Below, piece after piece: positions 36,601 through 50,900 of a stretch of 64,000 nucleotides of DNA; the stretch's first letter is position 1, and every line of letters starts with the position of its first letter. The DNA lies in the NCBI RefSeq assembly GCF_001649575.2, contig NC_051444.1, positions 21,626,425 through 21,690,424 of the forward strand. Direction: 5' to 3'. Both the position numbers and the translations under genes were made by a program. Source of the stretch: Kryptolebias marmoratus (Eukaryota > Chordata > Actinopteri > Cyprinodontiformes > Rivulidae). The notes under the pieces were generated by a model. It was not told the origin of the DNA and ran no database searches. It saw only the letters and a list, made by a program, of their open reading frames with translations.

Positions 36601-39515
36601 AAAGAAATACAGCTTTATGAAGGAGTATGAAGGTGGTCTATGTGGAAACGCCATCCTAATGAAGCTTTTTGACGCTCATAAGACATTCATCTGCGCTTCC
36701 TGTCTTCCTTTCAACTTTTTGGCAACGTATGACATATTTTACACTGAACTGTTGTTCATTTTGTCAGATTTGGTCATGTCTCCTGGTCGGCTGGTCCCAC
36801 AGACCTCTGTCATCACTACATCACACCCTGAAGCATGAACGCTGCTCTGCTCTCGCACACATCGACCGTTTAGGCTCAGAGTCAAAACCCAAATAGCTTC
36901 TACTGCTGTTTCACTGATCGCTATTTATTTACTGCTGCTGGCCACTAAATAATTCATACAGCCCACTTGAAAACAACCTCAGCTATCTCTTTAAAGTCCC
37001 ATTTGATGAGGTCTCCATGGTGGACTGGACCATTCAGCACCTCAGTTATTTTCTGTTGTTTGACCACTGGCTTCACATTTGACTATAAAATACTTATATC
37101 GAGGAGGTCGTGGTTGACTCGATGTCTGCAAGGAGCCCAAATCATTTACATTTTGGCTTAGATTTTGTATAATAAATGAGATTATATCATGTGCTGTTGG
37201 TCATCAGAGGTTTTATTTACTCAGTTTTAAGATTTGGTGAATTAAAACCTCGAAATGAAAAGGTGGGTCTTACTTTTTGCCCTCATTGTTTTGAATTGGA
37301 GATGTTCAACATGGACGCTGCTGTTGGGTTAACACTGCTCTCTGTACACATTCAGTGGCTGAGCGATGTCTGTCCTTCAGTTCCACAGCGAGCCAGTGTC
37401 AGCTGTGGACGCGTGTCATCAGGGCGACGTGGTGATCGTTCTCCCGGGAATCTACAGTGTCGGCAGCTCCATCTTCATACCAGACTCCATCACCATCGAA
37501 GGTAGAAAAACACGCTGTACTAAAGGATGTCTCATTTTGTACAGAGTTGGCTGGCAAAAAAAAAGAACCAAATGATAAAGTAGGAGCTACTGCATGATTG
37601 TGAGCAAAGCAGATAATAGATTATATTTAATGGTTTCTGTGTTCCAGGCTTTGGGTTTCCTGATGAAGTTGTGATTGAGAAGAAGGTCAAAGGCGACTCG
37701 TTTGTGGAATCTGCAGGAGCTGATGTCAGACTGTCCAACATCAAGTTCATCCAACACGATGCCATTGAAGGCATCCTGTGTGAGTACCTCACTCACTTAG
37801 AAACCCGTCTGATGCTGACCAGCAACAAACCAGCAAAATGATCCACATGGTACCATAGGAGGGAAACAGAGCGGGCTTTTATCCGACTGAAATGTCTTAA
37901 AACAAATATATTAGAGGCAGATGGCGTGTCCCATTTTGAGTGCTCAGATGACATTAATTCAGAGCGTGTTGCCCGCCCTTATTTTGGGCATGTCAGCTGC
38001 TTCAACAACAAATTAAAGCTGTGTTTGGGTTCAAATTATCCTGTACCTTCGCACAAAGCAGCGAGGAGCTAAAACCGAAATGTTCCTGTTCTTTATCGCT
38101 GTTGTGAAGTAGAGCTGTTGTGTTCCCGTCTGTCGATATTCAGGTGTGCGTCAGGGCACCCTGAACATGGAGAACTGCGTGCTGCAGTGTGAGACCACCG
38201 GTGTGATCGTGCGAACATCTGCACGCCTCACCATGAACATGTGTGACCTGTATGGCTCCAAGGTGAGCTCTGCTCCGCGACACTCACTCGGAAACCTCAG
38301 AGGCTCGCCGTTTTCTTTCCGGAGTGTGCGTCTCTTGATGGGTGGTGTCGCTGTTCGCAGGGCGCGGGTGTGGAGATTTACCCCGGCAGCGTTTGCAGCC
38401 TGGTTGGTAACAGCATCCATCACTGTAAGGACGGCATCCTGATCAAGGTGAGACACGGTGACTCCCGCCAAGATTCAGTCTGACACAAAAAGTCCAGAGT
38501 GTCTGAAAGGGCTTCTGGTTTTAGTTTTCAAAGTGGTTTATTTATTTGTAACGATTCAACCAAAGCCTTAACAAGTTCCTAAAAGAAGAGCAGAATAGCA
38601 TTTTTACTGTTTCAGTTAAAGGTCTGTTCCAGAGAACGGCAGCCTGTTCTACACACCCACAGTACATTTTGATTTTCTAGTTTAAGAAATAAGATGAGAA
38701 AAAACTTTATTGATTCCACAATGGGGAAATTGTACACTTGGTCTACATACCTTCTGGTATAAACATCTACCCTGTCAGGACCACTAATCCTTTTGCGGAC
38801 CAAAGCCTGTTCCTGTTATAGTGGAATGCCATTTTTGGGTTCGGATTAAGGTGTGGTGTGTACTGGTAGTGGTTGGGTTTAGGGTCAGGGTCAGTGTCAG
38901 AGTCATGCTACAGAAATGTAAAGACGTCAATACACCGTCTTCATAAGGATAGTAATACAGACTTGTGTGTGTGTGTAGGACTTTGCCAGTGAGCTGGATG
39001 GGATGCCATCCATCACCATGGAGAACAACGGGATCCACAACAACGAAGGCTTCGGGGTGATTCTGGTGAAACCAGGAAATGGAGAACATCTGGTTCCTGC
39101 TGACAGGACTGAAGGTGAGCAGCGGTTCTGTTGTGTTAAATGCTAACAGAGTAAGTGTTTAACTTAGTATTTGTTTGCAGAAGATACTGCTGCACACGTG
39201 GCTAAAGACGAGCAGCAAGAGGGTGTTATAGCTCCGCACTCCGCCGCGTCGTCATCCTCATCAGAGACACCTACCAGCAGCAGCAGCAGCTCGGCACCCG
39301 TTCAGCCAGAGGCGGCAGAGGCCAGCGGCACAGACGGAGACGTGGCCTCCGTCACAGGCAGGAAGTGGCAGCTCAGCCGTCAGCTCAGCCGAAACAAGGA
39401 GGCGTCCTGCAGCCGGGCGGTCCAGGATCTGATGGAGCACCAGATCTTTGTTTCCGTCCAGGGGAACCAGTTCAAACGGAACGGCAGGGGCGACTTCGGC
39501 ACCTTTTTCTACTGA
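33631..39515 (+). CDS. shcbp1: SHC SH2-domain-binding protein 1, 13 exons
   Basis: Adaptor that binds SHC1 and acts with the centralspindlin complex (MgcRacGAP, MKLP1) at the midbody. Exons: 33631-33781, 34171-34380, 34469-34584, 34716-34924, 35020-35115, 35207-35437, 35994-36171, 37381-37501, 37648-37779, 38144-38262, 38361-38447, 38979-39114, 39181-39515. All borders are GT-AG, the phases agree, and the sum is 2121 bases (706 residues; human 672). Layout: acidic disordered N-terminus (DDEGDDDDGEDDDSG, about residue 54), conserved helical region with NLLFYERFKAYQDYMLGD and EPCDWMALWCTDVFDVLVEV, an acidic WREWDDEDEDDDFDY loop, then from about residue 425 a right-handed parallel beta-helix (PGIYSVGSSIFIPDSITIEG, VRLSNIKFIQHDAIEGILC, TLNMENCVLQCETTGVIVR). 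A Ser-rich insert (SSSSSETPTSSSSSSAPVQ) comes near the C-terminus, and the protein ends RGDFGTFFY. Conserved FGTFFY-type end and length mark shcbp1 rather than shcbp1l. Confidence 0.95.
35465..35644. mobile_element. hAT miniature element, 180 bp
   Basis: Same family as 21122-21326: ggtgtccaatcctggtcctg at the left, caggattggacaccactg at the right, with a perfect 8-bp duplication ACATATAC at 35457-35464 and 35645-35652. It lies 28 bases downstream of the shcbp1 exon ending at 35437, without touching the donor. Confidence 0.9.
35692..35979 (+). mobile_element. tRNA-derived SINE
   Basis: An A-box-like gtggctcagaaggcaaggg and a B-box-like GGTTTGAAGCC spaced as in a tRNA promoter, a body with gtgtccttgcaagacactgg, and the fish tail gcgctttggggtccttgg then actatacaagtgcaagccat. 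The insertion ends 14 bases before the acceptor of the shcbp1 exon at 35994, so SINE sequence supplies part of the intron end. Confidence 0.85.
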
Positions 39516-39991
39516 CTGAACGCCGACACTCTGAAGCGACACAGCTTAACTTAGTTTGTGAGCGGTAATTACTGACAGCCTGGTGATCTCTTCTGTCATG
39601 AAGGAGATGCTGCTGGGATGTCTTTGTTAGAGGACAGGAAGTGTTGTTCATCAGTTGTGAGGTCTTTCTAAACTTTCTGATGGAAAATAGATTCTACTTT
39701 TGATTTTGCACAAATGATTTTATGTAATTTATTCCTTTTGGGCTCCTGATTTTTTTAACAGTTTTAATACATTACTTGATTAAAATCTGTAAAATTATAA
39801 TTATTTTTGGAGGTTTGATCTTTAGATCTTGTAAATGTTTTGATTTTTTGAGTTTATTGACTTGTTGCATGCACAGCACTGTTGGCTAAGTTTTGTATTT
39901 AATAATTTTCAAATGGTGCTTCTGGACTTTTTAAAGTGTTGAGGGACATTTTGTTTTTCAGTTATGTAGAGTTTTCAGTACTCGGGTTAGA

Positions 39992-39997
39992 AATAAA
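39992..39997 (+). terminator. shcbp1: Candidate shcbp1 polyadenylation signal
   Basis: AATAAA 477 bases after the stop codon. A second AATAAA lies at 40267-40272 and could serve a longer 3' UTR. Confidence 0.45.
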
Positions 39998-40779
39998 CTA
40001 AGGTTTTATAATTGCAGACAGAATAGATTATAAAAGCGAGTGTTTTGCTTCACACGGCCCCTTGTAGAAATTGTAATTTTACAGATTTTTCTGCAGATTA
40101 AAACGTCTTTTCAAATCTCTAAATGTAGTACGACTGATGTTTGGGCTTTTAATGATTTACTTAAACTAATTTTTCCAGGGTGGAATGATTATACAACATT
40201 GAAAATCTTGAAAAGCAAGAATTGGAAACCCAAGTTTGAATTTATTGAGGCTTTTCCCTAATCCACAATAAAAATGGTATGTACAGGCTCATAAATCAAG
40301 ATGTAACAAGAAGTCAACAGGCCTTGTCAAGTTAACGTGGATAGATTCAAACTTGTGCACCAAATTCTTGTTTTTAAAAAGTTGTTATACAACTGTTCAA
40401 CACTGGAAAAAGTATAGTTCAAAATATTAAGTAAAGTAATAATTTAAAGGCTCAGAATAATGACATTGAGTGTAACAATCCTGTAACACATGCCTGAACA
40501 TCCTAGAGTTCATCTATTCTGGCTGCAGAGGAGGTGGGAAGATCGATTCTTGAATGTTTGCACACTAATAAGACTCGGCGCAGAGGAGAGCTCATTACTG
40601 GGCTTCCACAGCATCAACATCAAATACACATTAAGTCCACTTATTTTTCTCTGACGTTTCATATAACAGCATGTCAAAAATCATCTGGACCTCACTAGGC
40701 CTCGATATGAAAACCCCAGTGTTCCACATTCAGTGGAAACACAGCGGTGTGAGAGAACTCAGAGAACAGCGGTAACATG

Positions 40780-41240
40780 AAGTAATCTGAGTGCTTTGAA
40801 TCCGTCTTCAAGGAATCGGATGATGTCGCTGTGGAGGAATTTCGGCCCACTCTTCTTTCCACTGTTGCTTCGGTTCATTGAGGTCTGCGGCTCTCCTGAG
40901 GTCCCACCACAGCAGTCAGACTGACATCTGGACCACTGAACACCTTTTTCTTTTTAGCCTTTCTGTCAGGTTTGTGCTGCTTTGAATCCAAATCTGCTTC
41001 CACTTTTTTAATAATCCCTCTCTCTGTAGAATGATGGACTTCAAATAGTTTGGAAATGACCTTTAACCCTTCTCAGATGAAGGCCATTGCTGATGTCTTT
41101 CCTCTTTAGCGTTATGTTAACACACACACTTCTGTCTGCTCCAGACCAGCAAACTGATAAAACTTCTGCTTTTGTAAAATGAGCTCACGCTTCCTGGAGA
41201 TCAACTTGCATCTGTTGTATCTCTGAGGTTGTATTTCTTT
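40780..41240. mobile_element. Decayed DNA-transposon remnant
   Basis: Contains gtggaggaatttcggcccac, a cattgctgatgtctttcctc block and ctccagaccagcaaactgat then aaacttctgcttttgtaaaa, phrases of a widespread fish DNA-transposon family, in the expected order but with most of the middle missing. It lies between the convergent 3' ends of shcbp1 and spg21 and may form part of either 3' UTR. Confidence 0.45.
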
Positions 41241-41252
41241 CATTTAATTTAA

Positions 41253-41258
41253 TTTATT
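41253..41258 (-). terminator. spg21: Candidate spg21 polyadenylation signal
   Basis: AATAAA on the minus strand, about 740 bases beyond the spg21 stop. Other variants are possible; chosen for exact match and position. Confidence 0.35.
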
Positions 41259-41994
41259 GATGTATTGATGCTTTCAACCAAATCAGTGGATAAATAACCA
41301 GTAACCTGATCATTACAAAGTCTCTCAGGTTGCTAGGCGGCTTCAGCACTCAGTCTCCTCCTCATGCACTAACTGGGGAGCATGTGGTGTGTTGAAAACC
41401 TCATATGTTTAAGAACAAGCTTGCTCCAAGAAGCTAAAAGACGGTTCAATATTCCCCATAAATACAGCCTCACCCTCCCAACCATTTGCTTGATGTAAAA
41501 ACTCCACAAAATGTGAAACTTCATAAAAGAAAAAAAAATATACATATATATTGTATTTCAATACAAACAAAAAATGTAATTTCATCTTAGTGAATTACAC
41601 AAACTCTCAGATATACAGGGTGTCTCTGTATAACCAGTGTGTTCATCAGCTGACACTGTTAACTACAGCTTAACGTCCGCACAGATATGAACACAGGTCA
41701 GGCAGCAATGAGTGCAACAATTCATTCCACGTAAGGCAAAGTATTGTGTATGTTTTAAAGCAAAGCCGGGGTAATGTACTACCTGTGTACAGGTCAATAT
41801 GAAAATATTGCTTCATCTGACATGTAAAAATATTCGCAGTTGACTTGCTGATTTACAGTCGAGCTCCGTAGAAAAGAAGAAAAAAAAAAAAAAATCGCTG
41901 GAACCACCGATAACGTGAGTTCAGGAGGAGAATCCGAACGAAGTGTTGAAACTGAAGACCAGTGAGACGCCATCCGCCCCGCAGTCAGACGGCT

Positions 41995-44900
41995 CTAGGC
42001 GGACTCCTGGCTGCTGCTCAGGTGGCTCCCCTGCACCTCCAGCTCCTCAGCGCTCACCATGGAGGGGTCGATGGCGGCGTATCTGGTCCCGTGGAACTGA
42101 CGCAGGTGAATCTGAGAGACAACACAAAGCCAGCTCTGATTCGTCGAACCTAACGTTGCAGCATTGCACGGAAACCACGTCACATCCGAGCGGAGATCTC
42201 TGTCCACGGCTGATTAGGAGAGGAACTGCTCTGGTCAGCTCTGGGACGAGAAAACTCTACGAAGAAATTGTCTAAATGTTCACTGCTCCGCCTGTTAAAA
42301 TCCAATTAACACTTTTTGTTTTCATTTCAAAATGCTGAACTTCTTCTGTTCAGAAGAAGTCTGATTTGTGTGCGATAAAAAAACAAAAAAAAAACCACAG
42401 ATGATTCAGACAGTTTTTCTGGTCTGTGTCCTATTAGGGTGGGAGAGTTTAAAAGAATCTGCCTAATGACATTATTAGTAAATGAGTAATAATATACGAG
42501 CACATAACAAATTTTACACCTATTTTAAGACTCTGTGGACCAGATAGCATTAGGCTGAAATATCTAGCAAACATAATATAAACCTGATTAAAAAGGTTCA
42601 TGGAAAATGATTTGAGGATTAATTATTTTCTACTGCATCACAAATCCTTTATCAGGGCTTTACCCTGTCAGACACAAACATTGATGAAAAAATAAGTCAC
42701 ACTTGTAGCGCTCTTGTAGTATTTTAGGAAAAAAAAACACGTGCTACTGAAAGACTTCACTCTGAACGAAGCGGTGCAGTTTTTTTTTCTGCATCGACAC
42801 TTCTAACTGTTTCAGTCAGTGGTGAGACTGGGCTGGCTGGGGGACTAATAACGAAGTAACACCTTCAAAGTTCTGAAACTGAAAACAGGGACGTTTCTGC
42901 AGAGACAGACCTTCCTCATTACCAGCACTCACAGAAAATGCATGTTCTACCGATGTCTGTCACACAAACGGGGTTTCTTTCCAGAAATAAACCAATTAAA
43001 TAGCCTGTGTGTAAGTGCTGACCAGTTGGTACCTGTTCCATCCCTCCAGAAAAAAAGCACAAATTCAACAATAAGTTGGGGGAGAAATCTTAGTTCTGCA
43101 TTCTGAATTATGCATGTAATTATACATTTCTGAAAAATACATGTAATTTAGTATCAGTTCATTTGTTTAGTTCCTTAAAAACCTAAAAAGGAAAGAAACC
43201 AGTTTTGCAGCATTTCTCACCCAGCCTGAACTGCAAACCTGCTCGCAGTTTTCCATTTCAATTTACTGAGCTCTGAAGACACCGAAGAGACTCGGACCGT
43301 ACCTGGATGTAGAGGTTGACCTCGGCGCTCCTGCACAGGTACGGGAAGTTGCCTCCAGTTTTTAGATGGGCCCTCCTGGCGTTTGGATACAGCTTGTACA
43401 TCTCCTCTTTGGCCTCCAGGGACAGAGCGCTCTGATCGAACACCTAAATGTCAAGCAGAAACGTCACTCGGGCGGTTGTGGAGTGAACAGAGGTGAGTGG
43501 AATGAGAACCCGGTTGAAGAGGGAAAACACTTACATCTATGATGGTCACAGCAACATCTTTTATTTTGTGCGGCTCCACGTACGAGTTCTGACAGTTGAG
43601 CGTCAGTCGAGAAGCTAGCTCACTCTGGCCTAAAGTCTCCAGCTGCAGATGGACAACATTTGGGAGGGTAAGCGCTCAACATAATCTTACAACAACATAT
43701 TACTCTGATAAAAGCATTTAAAAAAAAGTATTCTTTGTAGATGATTCTGATCATTTTTATAAACCAATCAGTATTTTACCTTTTATATCCAAAGTTACAG
43801 AAAAGGTCAGAGCAAGTAATCGGTTTTCTGGAAAATCCGAAACTGTTTCGGCTTTCCCTGGGACAGTCAACAAAATCAGCTACCTTTAATTTTATAGAAA
43901 ACATTAACAATCTGTCCATGGTGGTCATGTAATTTGTGCAGTATTTCTTAGACATACAAAAGTCCTATGAGACGATGAATCTAAAAAAAAAAAAAGTTCT
44001 TAACTGGTTAAGTCCAAAATAAAGAACAGTGTATCCAAGTTAATCCAATCAACCTTTACAGATCTCAAAATAGGCGCTCCACGAGGTTCCATTTTAGGAC
44101 CACAGGTTATTTTAATTACGGACAACATGAAAACAGTGAAGTTGTTCATTGCAAAACGTATGTAGACACTGCCGTCAAACACTGACTGCAACGACTTCAC
44201 AACAACAGGCGGACTTACTGAGCAGGCCAGCGGTGGGACGGTCACTGTGGTTTAAAGGTTATTTCTTCTTTCCAAATTACACCAAAACTGTCTCGATGGG
44301 TTTTAAAAACTGCTTTCATCTAATATTATCATTCTTATCAGAAAAGGCTGCTTAATTACAGCTATGTGATTTTATCACATATTTCCTGTTGTGTAACAGT
44401 TTGAGTCTAAGATATTCGGTCGGCATTAAAACGTTTGATGTTGTTGTTCTAACAAGCTTTGTAAGTTTTAGATGCAAAATTAAAAAATTAATGCTACCAT
44501 TTTTAAAATATACAAGTACCATATTTTAAGATTTGGTCGTTTCATATATTTTTTTGTTTTATCAAATTGACTTTTAAATGTATTAATGGTCTTGTTCTAA
44601 TAAAGTGAGTTTAAAGCCAGCAGGAAACAGTTAATGGAGCCTAAACTAATGAGCTATAAAACATCATTTGGACATTCTTCCTTCTTGTTTAGACGTCCTT
44701 GGATTTGTCAACAGCAGAAAGACTGGAAAATTATTTTTTAACAATGGCAGAAACCAAACTCCTCTATGAACACTGACAGATACCAGCTGTGGTCTTCAGC
44801 AGAAACCTGACATAATTTCACTTCCCTTTTTTGTTTTTTTTTCTCCTCATGTTTTCTATTCCCTGTGTTCGTGCATGTCTGAAATAAACCTTTATTCTAC

Positions 44901-47900
44901 AGGTGTACTTGATGCCAATGGTCAAAGTTATTATTTTCCTTTTTCAAAAGATGCCTTACTGAGGTCTGTGAATAAGCCTTAGGTTAAGTCTGTGTGCAAT
45001 CATTTTTTTAAATGACAATTAAATAAATATAATAAACAGACATGAAGACATTACTCTGCTGGTAACAGACAGCTTGGCTAGCCTAGCTTAGCATAAAGAT
45101 AGAACCAACAAATCAGGAGGAAATGGCCATTTTAGTTTTGCCCGCATTATGACGTCACTTTGAAGGTGGTGCATTTTTATTAGCGCCTTCTCTTGCAACA
45201 AAACTCGCAACACTTAAAGATGTTCTGGGATTGTCATCGTGTCCCATTCTTCTCAGAAACACGGCATAAGGCGTGCAACAGAACAGAATTGTTGTTGTTG
45301 CATTTTCTGTTTCAACTCTCTCCACAGATTCTGTATGAGGGAGCTAGAACAGGACAGGCCCATCCCCTCTTCCTCCTCGGTCATGTCGCTGTGGCGTGTA
45401 CAGAATGTGGATCCACGTCGTCTCGATGAAAAGTGCTCAAACGACCTTGGAAAGGATGTGGTCTTGAAGGCAGCGTATGGTGCTTTGAAATCTCTGCCGG
45501 ACTTCTCTCGCATCACGAAAGTGGAAATGAGCTTGGGCGAAATCACTGATTCAAGCCCGAGGCATCACAGAGCCCGTCTTTTGGATTTGTTACTGACATC
45601 CGTCTGGGTGCCTCTTTTTGTCTTTGGTTAGAAGAAAACTGTCTATTTCTTCCAACAAAAACCTGGAATACCAGGTTGTCTAACCACAACCCACATATTC
45701 ACTTTGTGATGGCAAGAGAAGTCAAACTAAGCTCTGGGCAAAGTTAAAACAATGCTCCTTTTTGCACAGAAAAGAGCCTGACGGAGGTTTCCCCAACATA
45801 ATCCCTTGATCATCTTGTTTCATCAGCCAATAATGACTGGCACTTTCTGATGCAGATTCAGCCTTTCATGGATTATAATCACATGCTGTTATCACGTGGC
45901 TTTTATTTTGCTGCTTCAGTATTCCTGTTTCGACTTACACTGCACCATTCCACAACACAACACGCCGTTACATCAACAGGACTTCCTTATATCTTCCAAT
46001 CAGTTCATGTTTTCTTTAAAGCCCTTAGTGTCACTCGTGCTTTTATTAGTAAACAGTTTACAGAGAGTGTCTCATCTAATGACAGCCTCAGTGGGCAAAT
46101 ACTAGAGCAGAGACATGGACACGAAAGACAGCAACATTTTGGCCATTTTGAAGGAAAGATTATCAACAATTATTACCTTACTTGTTGTAAATTTAGCTCT
46201 TTTAATGTCCTCAGTTTGAAAAACAAAAAGTTTAAATCTGATCAGACTGACAAGCTAACAGCTAGACTAAAGTGAACTTCTGTTTTAAAACAGCTCCAGA
46301 TTTTAAAATGTTTCACGCAAGCACCGGTTCATAAACCTTTACATCACACATGGTTATTTACATGGAAATCTGTTGTTATTTGCAGCGGCTGCATCACCTG
46401 GAGCAGCCTGGGTCATTTCCAGCATGGATTTTATAATATTCCTGCCAAAATAACCGTGCACTACAAAACTAATGGCAATGTAAATGTTTACATAATAGAG
46501 TTTGCATGAAAGGCTGTGAAATTTTGATTGGAACTGTTTGATAATGATAAAAAAACCCCCATCACTTTTGGAAGTGGGTGTGCTGGTACAAGCCATTTAT
46601 AGCTTGTCAATAGAGTCAAAGCTCCACTGAAACTGCTATCTCTTCCTCCTCCTCTTCCTCCTGAACTTCATGTAAATAACATTATAATTAATGTAAAATT
46701 GACAAGGGTGCAAAGGTTTAGGACATGGCCTTTGCATGAGCTAACAGGGAAGATGTTGTTCCAAACTTTCCCCAGAATCCACTTCAAAATGGCCAAAATA
46801 TCACTTTAAGTTTATCATTAAACTAAAACAAACACCCATCAGTAACACTCGTGAACACACACACTTACCCTATCTACCATAAAGTCAATCGCGTCTGCCA
46901 TTTTAGGGTCCACGGGTCCTTTAGAAAAGTTCCCCAGAACGATCTTCTTGAGTAAGAAGGCTGGCATCATCCAGAAACTGTGGAGAAACAAAAAAAACCC
47001 CAGCATGAATATTGAAATCAAACCTTCAGAGGAGGCTGCTTGAAGTGTCCAATAAAAGCACCTGTTGGACGTCCACGTCTGGTTAAAGATGGACGTGTCA
47101 CTGAATGAATTACACAAGATCAAAGAGTGAACTCTGGGAGATTTGTGTGTGTACTCGGCAAACTTCTGAGCTAAGAATCCGCCCAGAGACGCTCCAAACA
47201 GGTGGACCTGAGGACGACACCGGCTCGTCATTAGACGTCACACAACCAGCTCGCAAAAAAGACGAGTCCTCTTTAAGGCAACTTGGGACGAAGTCTAACC
47301 TTATCCAGATGAAGGTGATCCAGGAGTTTCCGAAAACCGTCGCAGAACTCCAGGAGATCCCAGTAGATGGGATACTGCAGCTGGAAAAAAACCCAAAAAA
47401 CATCAAGTTAACAAACATATCAACAGGATAGAAACATCTTCAACAAATGAAGTAGTGATAATTTAGAAATCCTAATCTGATCAATAAATCAGCACTAAAT
47501 GCAGTGTAAAAATAGACAGACACATTTTAAAAATGGAGTAAACAAGTCCCCACATTTAAATAACTAATTTATTGTGCAGCCGGAAAGTTGTGACCGGTGT
47601 TTAAATTCTCTGACTTCTGATAGATTCAGTATTTTTGCATTGCCAAACTGCGTTTCTTATTATTACTTTCATTTTACACCATCTACCTGGTGTTTTAGTT
47701 ATTATTTATAATTATAATTATTATGTCCATGTCACGTGTTCACTTCTGCTTATTCATAAATTAATTAAAGTTGTGGTACGCGTGAAGTTCAAGGTGAAGT
47801 AATGTGTGGAAGGGATGCGACTCTCCTTGTGCGGATGCTAATAAATAAAACGGGAACGGACCGTGTTGTTCTCGCAGATTCGAGCTCACCGAGATGACTC

Positions 47901-50900
47901 TGTAGCCCCAGCCTGTCAGGGCCAGGAGCTGCTGGAAGAACACCTCAGCTGTCCCGCTGACGGGGGGAAGGAAGATGATGGGACACCTGATGCTCTTTGG
48001 GCCCGCATCGTACAAAGACCACACCTTGCTGTCATCATCGTCGACGATAATCTGAAAGAACCAAAACGAGGACATGTGAGGGACAACAACATGGCATGAT
48101 GCCAACGGGACAAAGATCCCAAACACAGCAGCACATCTACAACAGAAGGACGAATAAAGAAAAGAATCAAGGTGTTTTGGAAACACAACCCAACTGGTGC
48201 TGTGGTGGGACCTTGAGAGAGCTGTGCATTAACAGATGGGTACAAATCACAAGGAGCTGAGAAACACTGAAAAGAAAAGTGGGCCAAACTTTAATCATAA
48301 CCCAATAGAATACAATATACTGTATTTACCCAAATCTACAGTTTTTAGATGGTTACTCCAATGTCCTGCGATATAAAACCTTAAAATTAAAGAGGATGTT
48401 TGTTTTTTTAAACACAACTGATTTTCAACTAATAAGAAAATGGGCAGTGATAAAAAACAAAAGGTTTGCCTCTATTTTAGGGATCAACTGATCAAGATGC
48501 ATGACCACATTTTGTTTTATGTATGCCGTGAGTGTGTTTCTAAAGTGCACACATTCTACAATATCCACCTTCACAATTGTCATGGACTGGGGTGAAGGAG
48601 GCGAACCCTGAGCGCAGACTCATGTTGATAAAAAAACTAATTTATTTAGAAATAAAAGGCAAACCCAAAACAAAGGCTGACGTGGCAGCAAAACCTAGAC
48701 TAAATACAAAAAAACATTAACTAACTAAACTAAACTAAACCTGAACAGNNNNNNNNNNNNNNNNNNNNNNNNNNNNNNNNNNNNNNNNNNNNNNNNNNNN
48801 NNNNNNNNNNNNNNNNNNNNNNNNNNNNNNNNNNNNNNNNNNNNNNNNNNNNNNNCAATGAACCAGCAGCGAAGTAGAGAATGTGACCGGGTATTAAAGG
48901 CAGAGGGTGATTAGTGGAAGTGGGCACAGGTGAGATGATTATGGAGCTAGAGGCAGGTGTAGATGGGTGAGAAAAGGGAAGAGAGAGAGTGTGACTGAGG
49001 AGAACTGAATGGTGGCTGAGGCACAGGGAAGAGACAACTAAATAACAAACAATAAACTCGAACTAAAATATGAAGACAAAACATAATACAAAAAACTTAC
49101 ATCCTAACAACAATGACTACAACTAGTTTTTGAGTTAGGAACTAAAGGTCCTGAAGCTCTCTACAAGTTCCATCATAGTTTCAGTAGAACTAAAGTGTAT
49201 CAAAGGCTACATCTGTATCCACTGAGGAGAAGTATATTAGTGTAGGAGAAAGGAACACAGTGAAAATATTTCACTTTTGCAACATTTAGTCTAAAATACC
49301 AACATATTTTCATAATTAGACACGGGAATGGATCTGGCAGGAATTTCCCAGCAGTTTTGCAAGAATAACCCTATAATGTGGAAAATGACGGTGTAAAAGT
49401 TTAAATAATAGCATCTGGATGAATGCCTACAAATACTGAAGAGTGGCGTTGTTCTGAGACTACAGAGTTGGCTCTGAGAACAGGTCCGCTCAAACTGTAG
49501 TCATGAGCTACTAATGGATAGTTGAAGGTTCCACAATTTTAAAAGTAAATATGGACAACTTAAAACAACTTCCGTTTTCAAAACTCTGTAGCATTTTACA
49601 GAAATGTCATTATTTCAACCTTCACAACACCAGCAACTCTGCATTACACATTTATTCTGGCGTGAATATTAGGAAAGTCCTGCTGGGTCTGACCCCGGGC
49701 TCTAATTCTCTTTACTGCTGCTGATGTTTGTGCTCGTAAATAATTAAAGCCTTATATGTAAATACCCGTGCTGTGATAAACTGATGGCAGCGTGAGGGTT
49801 TAAAGAACAGCCTGTGCACCAAGTACTATTGGCTGCATTTAAACTAGCCATGAGCTCATCAACAAAAACCTTATTTCTTCAAACAAGAGTCATTCAAGGA
49901 GCCATCTACAACACAGGTGAGATATCGTTTAAAACTTGTCCACAAAGCTGTGCTTAAAAATGACCAAAATATTCCTTTAATCCAACAAAACTTCAGTATA
50001 ACTGAATAGAAGGAGTCCATGATAGAGACCTGGAACAAGACGATTCCTCACAATAGAACTAAAATGTCAGAATGACGAGTATCAGAGGTCTCCAGGAAAA
50101 AATGATTTCTGCGTTCCCTGCGCACATACAACATGTGATAGTAGCTGTGTGTGTGTGTGTGTGTGTGTGTGTTTGTGGCACTGGCCCATGTGTCAGTGGC
50201 ACATGACTGTATGTTCAGCCTGACTTGAGTCTCGAGTCCTCACTCCTCACACGGGGCATAAAAACAGAAACCTGCACTTTATGAAGACAAAACCCTTATG
50301 AGAGTTTTCACACAATGAAGCCCATTTACTATATGCCACAAACAGCAACGTACTGTTCAAAAAACAAAAATAAAAACCTCTCACAAACATTTTACCCACA
50401 AATGTGAGCGAGTGCTAACAGGAGACCAGAGTCAGAACTATTATTTGCAGATTTACCGCACGAGTTCTGGGCTGATTACTGCGTTAAGGGAAATACACAG
50501 GGGGGGATCTCCCTAAAAGGAGCAGAGTTAGTGGGAAAGTCAAAGTCCAGCAGGCTTTGAACGAAAGCAAAGAACCAAAACAAAGAATTACTGCACGACT
50601 GAACTGCTCTGACTCAGTCTGGAGGCTTTTACTCTGACTCAAAGCACGACGTGATTCTACAGAAAAATCTTTGTGATAAGGAAAAAAAAACTATTCTTAA
50701 CTTGGAGGTCAGCTTTCATTGGAAACATTAATAGACAGGAAGGGTATTATTACGCTAAATTCAGGAAGTCAGAAAGGTTTACTTAATGAGATGAAGAGTC
50801 TGAGGAATCTTCACACGTATCTGCCTTTCCTGTTCTGGTCCTGTCTGACAGCCGTCTGTCGTGACAAAATGTGACTGCTGGGAACAGCAAAGAAAGAAGG

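Noticed and set aside
38870..38910. Telomere-like gggtttagggtcagggtc in an shcbp1 intron
   Set aside because: Only one or two imperfect units; no TTAGGG array.
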